Shown here in pieces: positions 1 to 8,814 of a stretch of DNA of 64,000 bases. This DNA comes from WHSW01 sp963722175 (GTDB taxonomy: Bacteria; Actinomycetota; Thermoleophilia; Solirubrobacterales; 70-9). Numbering within the stretch: position 1 is the stretch's first letter; each line of letters starts with the position of its first letter. The stretch lies in assembly GCA_963722175.1 (NCBI GenBank), contig CAVRKA010000004.1, forward strand, positions 992,001 to 1,056,000, given 5' to 3'. Made by a program: the position numbers and the translations under genes. The notes under the pieces are model-generated. The model searched no databases. It saw only the letters and a list, made by a program, of their open reading frames with translations, and was not told where the DNA came from.

Positions 1-294
1 ATCGATTGCCTCGCCGGCGAGCCGGGCGGCGAGATGGGGCGACACCGGCGGTCCATAGCGGTATGGCGCGATCTCGTCGTCGGCCTGCGACGAGCCGGCC
101 GCCCGCCGCAGGAGCGCGTGGTCGGCCTCGGCGTCAACGAGGTCGTCGAGGCCGCTGACCGCCGGCTTGAACACGGCCACCTCGAGACCGCGGGCGGCCG
201 CGGTGCGAGCGAGGACGGCGGCGACGACGCTCTTGCCGACCTCGGTGCCGGTGCCGGTGACGAACACCGCTTCGCTCGCTGCGGCTGCGGCCAC
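1..294 (-). CDS. bioD: Dethiobiotin synthetase, N-terminal part (runs off the window)
   Basis: ATP-dependent ring closure of 7,8-diaminopelargonate to dethiobiotin, the step before BioB. The 98 residues present start at a GTG; an in-frame TAG lies four codons upstream, so no longer start is possible. A P-loop of the BioD type, GTGTEVGKS, occupies about residues 14-22, followed by the expected VFKPAVSG substrate-loop segment. It is the third biotin gene in the same direction after bioB and bioF, separated from bioF by about 100 bases that hold a hairpin. The C-terminal half lies outside the window. Confidence 0.93.
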   Translation of the reverse strand, partial: MAAAAASEAVFVTGTGTEVGKSVVAAVLARTAAARGLEVAVFKPAVSGLDDLVDAEADHALLRRAAGSSQADDEIAPYRYGPPVSPHLAARLAGEAID

Positions 295-309
295 GAGCGC
301 AGCCTAGAT

Positions 310-370
310 GGTTGATTCCACGGCCTCGCGTGCGCGCGTCATCCGCGGGCGTGAAGGCGGTGGAATCACC
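310..370. promoter_or_regulatory. Intercistronic hairpin between bioF and bioD
   Basis: Two arms face each other across a loop of about 38 bases: GATTCCAC at 314-321 and GTGGAATC at 360-367, with pairing that extends outward and inward with one bulge and a few mismatches. It fills the only gap in the biotin gene run, so it may be an attenuator, an mRNA-processing site or a protein-binding site. It does not match a biotin-repressor operator that I know. Function is inference. Confidence 0.45.
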
Positions 371-397
371 CATCTCGTGGGCGGCTCAGCGAAGGAT

Positions 398-1591
398 TCA
401 GGCGGCGCGGCGAAGCTCGGCGCTCTCCGCGCTGATCCCCAGCTCGGCGGCCGCGTGGGCGATCACGCCCGCCGCGGCACGGAGATCGTCGCCACGGTGG
501 TTCGCCATCACCGTCAACCGCAGCCGCGAGCTGCCGGGTGGAACGGTGGGCGGGCGGATCGCCTGGGCGAAGACCCCGCCCTCGAGCGTCCGCTCGCAGA
601 GCGCCATCGCCCGGCGCGCGTCGCCGACCATGATCGGGACGATCTGGGTCCGCGAGCCGTTTGCGCTCAGGCCCTGTGCCGCGAGCGCCTCGCGCAGGAC
701 GGCGCCGTTGCGGCGCAGCTGCTCGACCATTCCCGGGCGCGATTCGAGCAGCTCGAGCGCGGCGAGCGCCGCCCCCACCGAGGGCGGCGGTGGCGCGGTC
801 GAGTAGATGAACGGGCGGGCGGTGTTGACGAGCAGCTCGACCAGCTCCCGCGAGCCGCACACATACGCGCCGTAGCTGCCGAGCGCCTTGCCCAGGGTGC
901 CGACGATCACGTCGACCTCGGCCTCGAGCCCGGCCGCCGCCGCGGCGCCGCGGCCGCCCGGGCCGAGCGCGCCCGTGCCGTGGGCCTCGTCGACGGCGAG
1001 CAGGCAGCGATGACGCCGCGCGAGCTCGACTAGCTCGGCCAGCGGCGCGACGTCGCCGTCCATCGAGAAGACGCCGTCGGTGACGATCAGACGGGCGCCG
1101 GCTCCGGCCTGGCGCAGCCCCCATTCGAGGTGTTCGGTGTCGCGGTGGCGGTAGACGAAGGTCTCGGCCCTCGACAGGCGGCAGCCGTCGATGATGCTTG
1201 CGTGGTTGAGCTCGTCCGAGAACACCACCTCGCCCCGCCCCGCCAACACCGAGGCGATCGCGGCGTTCGCCAGGTAGCCGGAGCCGAACAGGAGCGCAGC
1301 CGGCGAGCGCTTGAACGCGGCCAGCCGGCTCTCGAGCGTTCGGTGCAGCGACATCGTCCCCGAGATCAGGCGCGAGGCGCCGGCGCCGGCGCCGTAGCGC
1401 TCCGCGGCCTCGGCGGCGGCGGCGCGGACCCGCGGGTGATCGGCGAGGCCGAGGTAGTTGTTCGAGCACAGGAGCAGGACCTCGGCGCCGTCGAGCAGCA
1501 CCCGGGGTCCCTGTGGCCCCTCGATCACGCGCAAACGGCGGTGGAGCCCCTTGCCACGGAGCTCCGCCAGTTGCTCGGAGAACGAGCTCAA
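398..1591 (-). CDS. bioF: 8-amino-7-oxononanoate synthase
   Basis: PLP-dependent condensation of pimeloyl-thioester with L-alanine, the first committed biotin step; cytosolic. The 397 residues are normal for the family. Visible motifs are NHAS (His130), DEAHGTG at 201-207 and the PLP-lysine segment GTLGKALGS with Lys235. The start is TTG, overlapping the bioB stop as TTGA, which implies translational coupling. A glycine C-acetyltransferase (Kbl) is the closest alternative, but the position between bioB and bioD settles the call. Confidence 0.93.
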   Translation of the reverse strand: MSSFSEQLAELRGKGLHRRLRVIEGPQGPRVLLDGAEVLLLCSNNYLGLADHPRVRAAAAEAAERYGAGAGASRLISGTMSLHRTLESRLAAFKRSPAALLFGSGYLANAAIASVLAGRGEVVFSDELNHASIIDGCRLSRAETFVYRHRDTEHLEWGLRQAGAGARLIVTDGVFSMDGDVAPLAELVELARRHRCLLAVDEAHGTGALGPGGRGAAAAAGLEAEVDVIVGTLGKALGSYGAYVCGSRELVELLVNTARPFIYSTAPPPPSVGAALAALELLESRPGMVEQLRRNGAVLREALAAQGLSANGSRTQIVPIMVGDARRAMALCERTLEGGVFAQAIRPPTVPPGSSRLRLTVMANHRGDDLRAAAGVIAHAAAELGISAESAELRRAA

Positions 1592-2742
1592 TCGCCCCAG
1601 CCGGCAGCGGCGCGCTCGGAGGGACGTTCCGGGTAATCCGGGCTCGGGCCCTGCTTCTTGATCACCCGGAGCTGGGTCGAGGGGTCCCAGAAGTTGGCCT
1701 CGGCCTGGCTGTCGATGAGGTCGTCGACCGGAGTCCGGGGCGTCTCACCCTCGAGCCACCCCGAGCGGTTGTCGGGCCGCGGGTTCGCGCCGTTGTCGGG
1801 CTGGCGGGTGACGTTGAGGCCGAGCTCCTCGAAGCTCGCTCGATCCTCTCCCGGGTCGACCCCGAGGGTGGTCAGGAAGTTCCCCATCATCACCCCGTTC
1901 AGCCCCGCCCTGACGGCGAGCGGCTGCAGCTCGCCGAGGTTCTCGACCCGGCCGCCGCAGAGGCGGAAGAGGGCGTCGGGGAGGATGAGGCGGAAGATCG
2001 CGACCCACTTGATCACCTCCCAGGGATCCATCAGCTCGCGGTCGCCGAACTTTGTCCCGGAGCGCGGGTTCAGCAGGTTGATCGGCACCGACGTCGGGTT
2101 GATCTCCGCCAGCTCGAACGCCATCTCGACTCGCTGGCGCGGCGTCTCGCCGAGATTGAGGATCCCGCCGACGCAGGTCTCGAGCCCGGCCTCCTTGGTT
2201 GCCTCGATCGTCCGGATCCGGCCCTCGTAGCGGACGGTGGTCGAGACCTCGTCGTAGTAGGAACGGGCGGTCTCGACGTTGTGGTGAACGCGCTGGATCC
2301 CGGCCTCGGCGAGCCGCCGCGCCCGCTCGACCGAGATGTGGCCGACCGAGGCGCAGCGCTTGAGGTTGGTGTGCTCGGCGACCAGCTTCGCGCCCTCGAC
2401 GATCGTCTCGAAGTCGCGCTTCGAGAGACCCTGACCCTGGGTGACCATGCAGAACCGGTGCGCGCCGGCGGCCTCGGCGGCCCGCGCGTGCTCGAGGATC
2501 TGCTCCGGCTCCATCATCGCGTGCATCGGGGTGTCCGCCTCGGCGTAGCGCGACTGGGCGCAGAAGCCGCAGTCCTCGGCGCAGCCGCCGGACTTGGCGT
2601 TGACGAGCGAGCAGAGGTCGGTGGAGTCGCCGAAGCGGTCGCGGCGGACCTCCCAGGCGCGCTCGACCAGGTCGCCGATCTCGTCATGACCGGTGAGGTC
2701 TCCCAGCGCCAGCGCCTCGTCAAACGTCAGCAGCGGCGGCAT
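1588..2742 (-). CDS. bioB: Biotin synthase
   Basis: Radical-SAM enzyme that inserts sulfur into dethiobiotin. The 384-residue protein has the cluster motif CAEDCGFC with Cys54, Cys58 and Cys61, followed by AQSRY, which is diagnostic for BioB. The ATG start fits the family N-terminus. The C-terminal 50 residues form a longer tail than in Escherichia coli BioB and look low in conserved motifs. bioB leads the bioB-bioF-bioD run, with its stop overlapping the TTG of bioF. Confidence 0.95.
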   Translation of the reverse strand: MPPLLTFDEALALGDLTGHDEIGDLVERAWEVRRDRFGDSTDLCSLVNAKSGGCAEDCGFCAQSRYAEADTPMHAMMEPEQILEHARAAEAAGAHRFCMVTQGQGLSKRDFETIVEGAKLVAEHTNLKRCASVGHISVERARRLAEAGIQRVHHNVETARSYYDEVSTTVRYEGRIRTIEATKEAGLETCVGGILNLGETPRQRVEMAFELAEINPTSVPINLLNPRSGTKFGDRELMDPWEVIKWVAIFRLILPDALFRLCGGRVENLGELQPLAVRAGLNGVMMGNFLTTLGVDPGEDRASFEELGLNVTRQPDNGANPRPDNRSGWLEGETPRTPVDDLIDSQAEANFWDPSTQLRVIKKQGPSPDYPERPSERAAAGWGD

Positions 2743-2791
2743 CCGGACCTGAATCTAGGTCCGGGCTCGGACGGCTAGAAACCGGTTGTCG

Positions 2792-4054
2792 TCAGTCCGC
2801 CGACGAGTCGACCAGGCTCGGCAGGAGCGCCGGCAACGCGCCGCGGCGGACCGACCGCGGGACCGGAAGGCGGTGCAGCCTCGGCTGGAAGTGCGAATCG
2901 CGCGCGAAGCGCTCCTCGTCGCCGACGACGCGGGTGGCCGCGGTGACGACCTCGGGGTCGAAGGCGAGCTCCGCCTGCGCCGACAGCGCCAGCATCGCCT
3001 CGGTCTGGCTCATCTCCGCGGTCCCGGCCGCGGTCAGCCCGGCCCAGGCGTCGGCGACGGCGAGGATCCTGCTGCCCTGCGGGATCGCCTCGGCCGGGAG
3101 GCCCGCGGGGACGCCGTTGCCGGCCCAGCGCTCGTGCGAGTGCAGGGCGAGGAAGGCGATCCTCGAGACGTCGGCCTCGCGCCAGTCGAGCCCGCGGGCC
3201 CCGGCGGGATCCTCGGTCGACGAGACCAGGTCCGCTGCGCAGGCGAGCTCGCGGCGCTCGCTGCGTGAGATGTCGAGGACGTCGGCGATCGCCGCCGTGT
3301 AGAGGCGCATCGCGTCGGCGCGCGCCAGGCGCGCCGTCGAGGCGGCGTTGGTGATCCGCTCGAGGGCGACCTGCGGGATCACGATCACGGCCGCGAGCGG
3401 GGCGAGCGCGAGGATTCCGATCTCCTCGACCAGCACCGCGGCGGCGACTCCGACGATCAGCATCCCCAGGACGGCGGGCGCCAGGTCGACGAACTCGTCG
3501 CGGATCAGCGCCGCCGGGCGGTAGCCCTGGTAGAAGGGCGCGACCGTGAGCCGCGCGAAGCAGAAGTTGATCGCCGCCATCGCGACCCCGGCGGCGTAGA
3601 GCGACGGGGCCATCGCGGGGCCGGTCGGCGATCCGGCGAGTTCCAGCAGCAGGGAGCCGGCCAGGACCGCGAGCGCAAAGCTGGTGACGGTTGCGACCAG
3701 GCCCGGCGAGAACCGCGGCTCGACCCGAAGGATGAACCTCGCGATCACGTCCGGAACGATCCAAACGAGGAGCGCGGGAAGGGGACCGGCAACGGCGAGG
3801 GCGACGAGGGCGATGATCAGGGTGGCGCCGAAGAACGCGCCGCTCGCGACCTTCAACCGCGCCTCGGCGCCGTAGGCGATCGCCGCGACGGCGGCGAGGG
3901 CGCCGATCAGGACCGGATCACTCCAGTCCGATGCGGGCGCGATCAGGACGAAGCCGGCGATCGCGACGAGCGCGGGGACGAGGTTGAGAGCGATCGCCAC
4001 CGACACCCGCCGACGCGAGCTCACCGGAGGAATCCACCGCTTCAGCACGCGCAT
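2792..4054 (-). CDS. Membrane protein with degenerate HD-GYP-like domain
   Basis: 420 residues. The first 235 are hydrophobic with about seven or eight predicted membrane segments, like the integral sensor halves of signalling proteins. Residues about 240-400 resemble an HD-GYP phosphodiesterase: HERWAGNGVP at 307-316 followed by GLPAEAIPQGSRILAVADAWAGLT matches the HE-W-G-GYP and IP-RI-AVAD-LT blocks in order. The leading HD metal pair is not visible and GYP reads GVP, so catalysis on cyclic di-GMP is doubtful. It may be a receptor-like or inactive homologue. It lies 50 bases upstream of bioB in the same direction; a functional link to biotin is not implied. Confidence 0.7.
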   Translation of the reverse strand: MRVLKRWIPPVSSRRRVSVAIALNLVPALVAIAGFVLIAPASDWSDPVLIGALAAVAAIAYGAEARLKVASGAFFGATLIIALVALAVAGPLPALLVWIVPDVIARFILRVEPRFSPGLVATVTSFALAVLAGSLLLELAGSPTGPAMAPSLYAAGVAMAAINFCFARLTVAPFYQGYRPAALIRDEFVDLAPAVLGMLIVGVAAAVLVEEIGILALAPLAAVIVIPQVALERITNAASTARLARADAMRLYTAAIADVLDISRSERRELACAADLVSSTEDPAGARGLDWREADVSRIAFLALHSHERWAGNGVPAGLPAEAIPQGSRILAVADAWAGLTAAGTAEMSQTEAMLALSAQAELAFDPEVVTAATRVVGDEERFARDSHFQPRLHRLPVPRSVRRGALPALLPSLVDSSAD

Positions 4055-4267
4055 CCTTGCGCGCTCCTTACCTCGTGCATCGAGCCAATCCTACGACCCG
4101 GGGCCGCCGTCTGCGACCCGGATATGCGTCTACTAGCTGGTGCGCCAGCCCACTGGGGCCTCCCTTGCGTCGCCGTGGACGCCTAGGAACCTACCAAAAC
4201 CTATGCAAACTTGTGCGAATCTGGACGAACGTCCGAGCTCGACCCGCGCGCCGCTGCAAGCCGGCGC

Positions 4268-4891
4268 TCAGACCGGCTCGTTGGCGAGGCTCTCCCAGAG
4301 GTAGATCGAGGCGAGCGAGCGGTGCGGGCGCCAGGGCTCGGCGATCGCCTCGAGCTTGGCGGGCGACGGCATCTCGTCGAGCCCGTAGGCGACCTGAACG
4401 GCACGGCGGATCCCGAGATCCCCGGTCGGCAGGACGTCGGGGCGGTCGAGGAAGAAGATCAGGAACATCTGCGCGCTCCAGACGCCAAAGCCCCGGACCG
4501 CCGTGATCTCGGCGATCACCTGCTCGTCGGAGAGCTGGTCGAGGCGGTCGAGCTCGAGCTCTCCGGAGAGCACGTGCGCGGCGAGGTCACGGACGTATTC
4601 GACTTTCCGCCACGAGAGCCCGGCGTCGCGCAGCGCCTGCGGCTCGACGTCGAGGAGCTTCCGGGGCGGCGGCGTATTGCCGCCGAACAGCTCCAGCACC
4701 CGGCCGTAGATCGTCGCCGCGGCCTTGACCGAGAGCTGCTGGCCGATCACGCTGCGCAGCAGCATCCCGTAGGCGTCGACCTGGGGCCGTCGCCGGCGCC
4801 GTGCCTCGATCGAGAGCTCGCCGAAGCGCTCGACCAGCGCCGCGATCACCGGATCCGAGCCGGCCAGCTCAGCCACCGCGTCCGCGCTCAT
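4268..4891 (-). CDS. DNA-3-methyladenine glycosylase, AlkA/HhH-GPD family
   Basis: Base-excision repair glycosylase that removes alkylated purines. I chose ATG at 4891 (207 residues); the open frame continues 45 codons upstream but that part looks like non-coding leader. The helix-hairpin-helix spans about 126-141 (AVRGFGVWSAQ), and the catalytic aspartate of the GPD motif is Asp158 in LPTGDLG. VIGQQLSVKAA at 48-58 is the conserved first-helix block. It is shorter than E. coli AlkA and lacks its N-terminal beta domain, as is usual for bacterial AlkA-like proteins. Divergent from the sulfatase genes. Confidence 0.9.
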   Translation of the reverse strand: MSADAVAELAGSDPVIAALVERFGELSIEARRRRRPQVDAYGMLLRSVIGQQLSVKAAATIYGRVLELFGGNTPPPRKLLDVEPQALRDAGLSWRKVEYVRDLAAHVLSGELELDRLDQLSDEQVIAEITAVRGFGVWSAQMFLIFFLDRPDVLPTGDLGIRRAVQVAYGLDEMPSPAKLEAIAEPWRPHRSLASIYLWESLANEPV

Positions 4892-5193
4892 CGCCGCGCA
4901 CGCTATACCGGACCAAGCGCCCCCCGCCGCAAGCCCCGCCGCGTCGGGCGGCTGCGAATCGGCGCCTGCCGTCGTCCTCGGTCGCCCACATGGCGCTGCC
5001 ATGCGGGCTCCCTGCGTCCTAGGCATGCTTGATTCTCGCTCGCCCGACCGCGACGGTGCTTACGACGGGGGGCACTTAGGAATCCGTGAGACCCGCTCGC
5101 TATCCTGCCGCCGTCGGCGTCCCGGGCCCGCGCCGCGACTTGGACCGCGGGCCGGTGTTTTGACGCCCGAGGCAGGATGCCCGCCGGCCCTCT
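4892..5193. other. Divergent intergenic region with a terminator-like hairpin
   Basis: 302 bases between AlkA (minus) and the first sulfatase (plus). It must hold both promoters, but I see no convincing -35/-10 pair. The clear feature is a stem at 5125-5132 (GGCCCGCG) pairing with 5146-5153 (CGCGGGCC), followed by GGTGTTTTG, an intrinsic-terminator-like layout on the plus strand. It sits 40 bases before the sulfatase ATG, so it could act as an attenuator of the sulfatase pair. No other gene is visible. Confidence 0.4.
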
Positions 5194-7005
5194 ATGAGCC
5201 CGAAAGCCTCCGCAAGACAGCCAACTCGAAGCTGGCCGCGCGTCCTGGCGGCCGGCGGCGCCGCGCTGGCGCTTGCCGGGTCGGTCGCCCTGGGGCTGAG
5301 CGTGCCCGCCGCTCAGCCGCCGTCGGCGGGCGCGCAGACGACGCCGAAGCCGAACATCATCGTCCTGCTCACCGACGACCAGGAGGCGCGCTCGATGCGG
5401 GTGATGAAGATCGTCGGCAAGGAGCTGAAGCGCAAGGGCGTGACCATGAAGCGCTTCTACGACAACTTCCCGCTCTGCTGTCCCTCGCGGTCGACGATCC
5501 TGACCGGCCAGTACGCGCACAACCACAAGGTGCTCTCGAATCAGCCGCCGGACGGCGGCTACGGAGTCTTCAACGAGCTCCACGGCGACAACAACCTGCC
5601 GCTGTGGCTGCAGGCGGCGGGCTACCGGACCTCCTACGTCGGCAAGTTCCTGAACGGCTACGCCGAGCCCGACGAGTACGGCACGGTTCCCAGCGACGTA
5701 CCCCAGGGATGGGACGACTGGCACGTCCTCGCCCCGTCGCGCGCCCAGTACTTCGGCTACACGCTCAACCACAACGGCAGCCTGCAGCAATACACCGAGG
5801 CCGAGGAGGACTACAGCACCGACGTCTTCACGAACAAGGCACGGCGATTCATCCGCGAGAACGCACGGACCGCGACGCCGTTCTTCCTCGAGCTCGGCTA
5901 CGCCGCGCCGCACGGCGGCGGCGGCGGCGAGCCGGGTCGCTCCTGCAACCGTGCCGCGGTCCCCGCGCCGCGCCACCTGGCGACGCTGAAGGGCAAGTTC
6001 CGCACCACGTTGCCGCCGTCGTTCAACGAGGCCGACGTCTCCGACAAGCCGACCACGGTCAGCGAGAAGCAGCCCCTGACCCCGGGCCAGATCTCCGACA
6101 CCCTGCGCAAGCGCCGCTGCGCCTGGGAGTCGCTGCTCGCGGTCGACGAGAGCGTCGGCGCCCTGATCAAGGAGATCAAGCGTGACGGGGTCAAGAAGAA
6201 CACCTACATCTTCTTCCTCTCCGACAACGGGTTGCTGCGCGGCGAGCACCGGATCCGCGACAACAAGCGCTACGTCTACGAGGAGTCGGCGCGGGTCCCG
6301 TTCATCGCCCGCGGCCCCGGGATCCCGCACGGCAAGAGCTCGGAGGACGTCGTCGTCAACGCCGATCTGACCGCGACGATCACCCAGCTCAGCGGTGCGA
6401 CTCCGGGTCTCGAGCCGGACGGCCAGTCGCTGATGCCCCGGTTGCTCGATCCGAGGGGCGAGAGCGGACGCGCGATCCTGTTCGAGGCCTACGCGGGCGA
6501 GCAGATCCTCGGGGTGCGCACCTCGCGCTACCTCTACACGGAATGGGACGGAGACACGAACCCGGTCCTGCCGCAGCGGGAGCTCTACGACACCTACGCC
6601 GATCCGTACCAGCTCAACAACCTCGCCAAGGACCCGGCGTACCTGCCGGTCGTGCTCCAGCTCGGGGATGAGCTCAAGCGCCTGATCAAATGCGCCGGCG
6701 CCGATTGCCGCACCGCGCCGACCGGGCTGCTCGGCTTCAGCAACGGTGGGGTCGGCAAGAATGGCTGCATGTTCCCTCCGGTGACGGCGCAGTTCCAGGG
6801 GTCCGACGAAGACAAGATCGTCGGCGTCTCCTTCCGCGCCGGCAGGTTCGCCGTCGGCGACGACACCGAACCGCCCTTCGAGATCGCGATTCCCGACTCG
6901 GCGCTCCGCGACGAGCTGCCGGAGCCGGCGGAGGTGGTCGCGAGGGCTCTGTACGACGACGGCCGGCGTTTCGCCCTGACCGCGGATGTGAGGGTCTGCG
7001 AGTGA
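5194..7005 (+). CDS. Exported sulfatase, formylglycine type
   Basis: 603 residues with an N-terminal signal sequence (hydrophobic core about 17-38, AGA near 47). The sulfatase signature CCPSR at 95-99 fits C-x-P-x-R, so Cys95 would be converted to formylglycine; LLTDDQ at 59-63 supplies the first metal ligands, and FLSDNG and HGE-type blocks follow. The family hydrolyses sulfate esters, often of glycans or lipids, but substrate cannot be told. A poorly conserved tail follows the catalytic domain. The next gene is a second sulfatase 46 bases downstream, so the two are probably co-transcribed. Confidence 0.92.
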   Translation: MSPKASARQPTRSWPRVLAAGGAALALAGSVALGLSVPAAQPPSAGAQTTPKPNIIVLLTDDQEARSMRVMKIVGKELKRKGVTMKRFYDNFPLCCPSRSTILTGQYAHNHKVLSNQPPDGGYGVFNELHGDNNLPLWLQAAGYRTSYVGKFLNGYAEPDEYGTVPSDVPQGWDDWHVLAPSRAQYFGYTLNHNGSLQQYTEAEEDYSTDVFTNKARRFIRENARTATPFFLELGYAAPHGGGGGEPGRSCNRAAVPAPRHLATLKGKFRTTLPPSFNEADVSDKPTTVSEKQPLTPGQISDTLRKRRCAWESLLAVDESVGALIKEIKRDGVKKNTYIFFLSDNGLLRGEHRIRDNKRYVYEESARVPFIARGPGIPHGKSSEDVVVNADLTATITQLSGATPGLEPDGQSLMPRLLDPRGESGRAILFEAYAGEQILGVRTSRYLYTEWDGDTNPVLPQRELYDTYADPYQLNNLAKDPAYLPVVLQLGDELKRLIKCAGADCRTAPTGLLGFSNGGVGKNGCMFPPVTAQFQGSDEDKIVGVSFRAGRFAVGDDTEPPFEIAIPDSALRDELPEPAEVVARALYDDGRRFALTADVRVCE

Positions 7006-7051
7006 GGCGGAGCGGAGCGAAGCCGAGCCGCGCCGCCGTCGAGGCGCCTCG

Positions 7052-8635
7052 TTGAGGCGGTTCACGGTCGCCGCCGCGATGGCGGCGGCGGTTGCGTTCG
7101 CGGTCAGCGCCTGCGGCGACGACGAGTACAAGCCGACGGCGGACCCGGTCTACGGCAGTCAGCCGAACGTCGTCTTCATCCTCACCGACGACCAGAACCT
7201 GACGCAGTTCAATCGCCGCTACATGCCCCGCACCCGGAAGCTGATCGCCGACCCGGGCACCGAGTTCACGAACCACTACGTGGCGACGCCGCTCTGCTGC
7301 CCCTCGCGGGCAGCGATGCTGACCGGCCAGTACGGCCACAACAACGGCGTGCTCTCGAACGTCCCCGGCTACGCGCTCCTCCGCGACCCGGAGAACATCC
7401 TCCCGGCCTGGCTGCAGACGGTCGGGTACCAGACGGCCGCGGTCGGCAAGTGGCTGAACGGGTACGAGAAGACCGTCCCGACCCACGAGGTCCCGCCCCC
7501 CGGCTGGGACAAGTGGCACGGGCTCGTCGGCGCCCACGGCTACAACAGCTTCAAGGCCTCGCAGAACGGCGAGAAGGTCAGCTTTCGCCAGTACATCAGC
7601 GACTGGATCGCCAAGACGTCGGTCGAGTTGATCGACAAGCTCTCGGCGGACGAGGGCCCGTACTACCTGCAGATCAACGAGTTCGCGCCCCATGTCGAGG
7701 CCGAGCGCGCCCTGAGCCCCGGGCGCTGCTCGGGCGAGGCCGTGCCGGCTCCGCAGGACAACCGCCGCTTCGAGGGGGTCGGACTGCCGGACTCCCCGTC
7801 GATCAACGAGCGCGACGTCTCCGACAAGCCGGGGTTCGTCGCCGGCAAGGGCGAGCTGACCTCCGAGCAGCTCGCCGAGCTCGCGCTCCGCTACGAGTGC
7901 CGGCTCGAGGCCCTGCGCAGCCTCGACCGCACCATCGGCACGATCATGCACGCGATCGAGGACTCCGGCGAGCTCGAGGACACCGTCGTCATCTTCGCCT
8001 CCGACAACGGCACCTTCCACGGTGAGCACCGCCTGCCGGGCGGCAAGGGGCTGCCCTACGAGGAGGCGGCGCACATGCCGCTGGCGATCCTGGTGCCCCA
8101 GCGGTACCGCGGCGGCAACCCGGTCGTCCCCCAGATCGACGAGCCGACCTTGAACATCGACCTGGTACCGACGATCGTCGAGCTCGCGGGCTCGCCGACG
8201 TGCATCGCCGAGGACGAGTGCCGGGTGATGGACGGGCGCTCGCTGGTCGGGCTGCTCGCGGGCGACGATTCCGAGTGGCCGGCGAACCGACCGCTCCTGC
8301 ACGAGCTCGACCTCAACGTCGAGGCGCTCAAGGACGTCGACCGCGGGATCTCCTGCGAGTTCCAGGGCGTTCGCGACGGCAACTGGCTCTACGTCGAGCA
8401 CACCGTGGTGCCGACGCCGGGGCTCGGGACCTGCGTCGAGGCGACGCCGCCGGTGGTCGAGCTCTACGACACCGCGCGCGATCCGTACGAGCTCGACAAC
8501 CTCGCCGCCGCGCCGGAGAGCGCGACGTCGCAAGCGGTCGCCGACCGCCTGAGCGCGATCACCGCAGAGCTCGCCGACTGCGCCGGAATCGAGGGTCGCG
8601 ACCCCGAGCCCGAGAGCGGGGACTACTGCTCTTAG
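7052..8635 (+). CDS. Sulfatase lipoprotein, formylglycine type
   Basis: 527 residues from a TTG; this start gives a basic n-region, hydrophobic core and lipobox ending in Cys21 (AVSAC), so the protein is predicted to be lipid-anchored outside the membrane. The ATG nine codons later would lose the basic n-region. CCPSR at 82-86 is the formylglycine motif with Cys82, and LTDDQ at 44-48 binds metal. It is clearly paralogous to the preceding sulfatase (shared GQYGHNNGVLSN-like and DNGTFHGEHR blocks) but anchored rather than released, which suggests a division of labour on one polymer. Confidence 0.92.
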   Translation: MRRFTVAAAMAAAVAFAVSACGDDEYKPTADPVYGSQPNVVFILTDDQNLTQFNRRYMPRTRKLIADPGTEFTNHYVATPLCCPSRAAMLTGQYGHNNGVLSNVPGYALLRDPENILPAWLQTVGYQTAAVGKWLNGYEKTVPTHEVPPPGWDKWHGLVGAHGYNSFKASQNGEKVSFRQYISDWIAKTSVELIDKLSADEGPYYLQINEFAPHVEAERALSPGRCSGEAVPAPQDNRRFEGVGLPDSPSINERDVSDKPGFVAGKGELTSEQLAELALRYECRLEALRSLDRTIGTIMHAIEDSGELEDTVVIFASDNGTFHGEHRLPGGKGLPYEEAAHMPLAILVPQRYRGGNPVVPQIDEPTLNIDLVPTIVELAGSPTCIAEDECRVMDGRSLVGLLAGDDSEWPANRPLLHELDLNVEALKDVDRGISCEFQGVRDGNWLYVEHTVVPTPGLGTCVEATPPVVELYDTARDPYELDNLAAAPESATSQAVADRLSAITAELADCAGIEGRDPEPESGDYCS

Positions 8636-8645
8636 GGCCGCGGCA

Positions 8646-8811
8646 CAGTCGGCTCAAATCCGACTGGGCAGTAACGGGGAAGGGCCGAAAGGCCGGTGGC
8701 ACGGCCCCGCCGAGGGGGTGGTGCACGTTATGACCTCATATCGGTACCTAACGTTCCGGACCCCCTTCGCCGGCACGCACCGGCGGGGATCCACGCTCTT
8801 ACTGCCCGGTC
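8646..8811. ncRNA. Highly folded intergenic element, candidate structured RNA or MITE-like repeat
   Basis: The 179-base gap between two convergent genes is almost entirely palindromic. Ends 8662-8674 and 8799-8811 pair over 13 bases with one G-T wobble. Inside are GGCC-GAAA-GGCC, ACGTTA at 8725-8730 with TAACGT at 8749-8754, GAGGGGG at 8712-8718 with CCCCCTTC near 8761-8768, and CGCCGG with CCGGCG at 8768-8785. A separate stem CAGTCGG (8646-8652) with CCGACTG (8660-8666) shares bases with the outer stem, so both cannot form at once. The strand is unknown. A 150-base MITE with 13-base inverted ends is the main alternative. Confidence 0.5.
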
Positions 8812-8814
8812 CCG

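Noticed and set aside
7006..7040. GGAGCGAAGCCGAGCC between the two sulfatase genes as a repeat copy
   Set aside because: Similarity is short and lacks the CCGCC/GGCGG flanks.
4903..7131. Long minus-strand open frame (742 codons) opposite the first sulfatase
   Set aside because: Antisense shadow of the sulfatase, with low-complexity Arg/Val content.
8646..8674. T-arm-like hairpin with CTCAAAT loop, considered as part of a tRNA or permuted tmRNA
   Set aside because: The loop lacks the TTC start, no D- or anticodon arm is found, and the matching acceptor strand would run into a coding gene.
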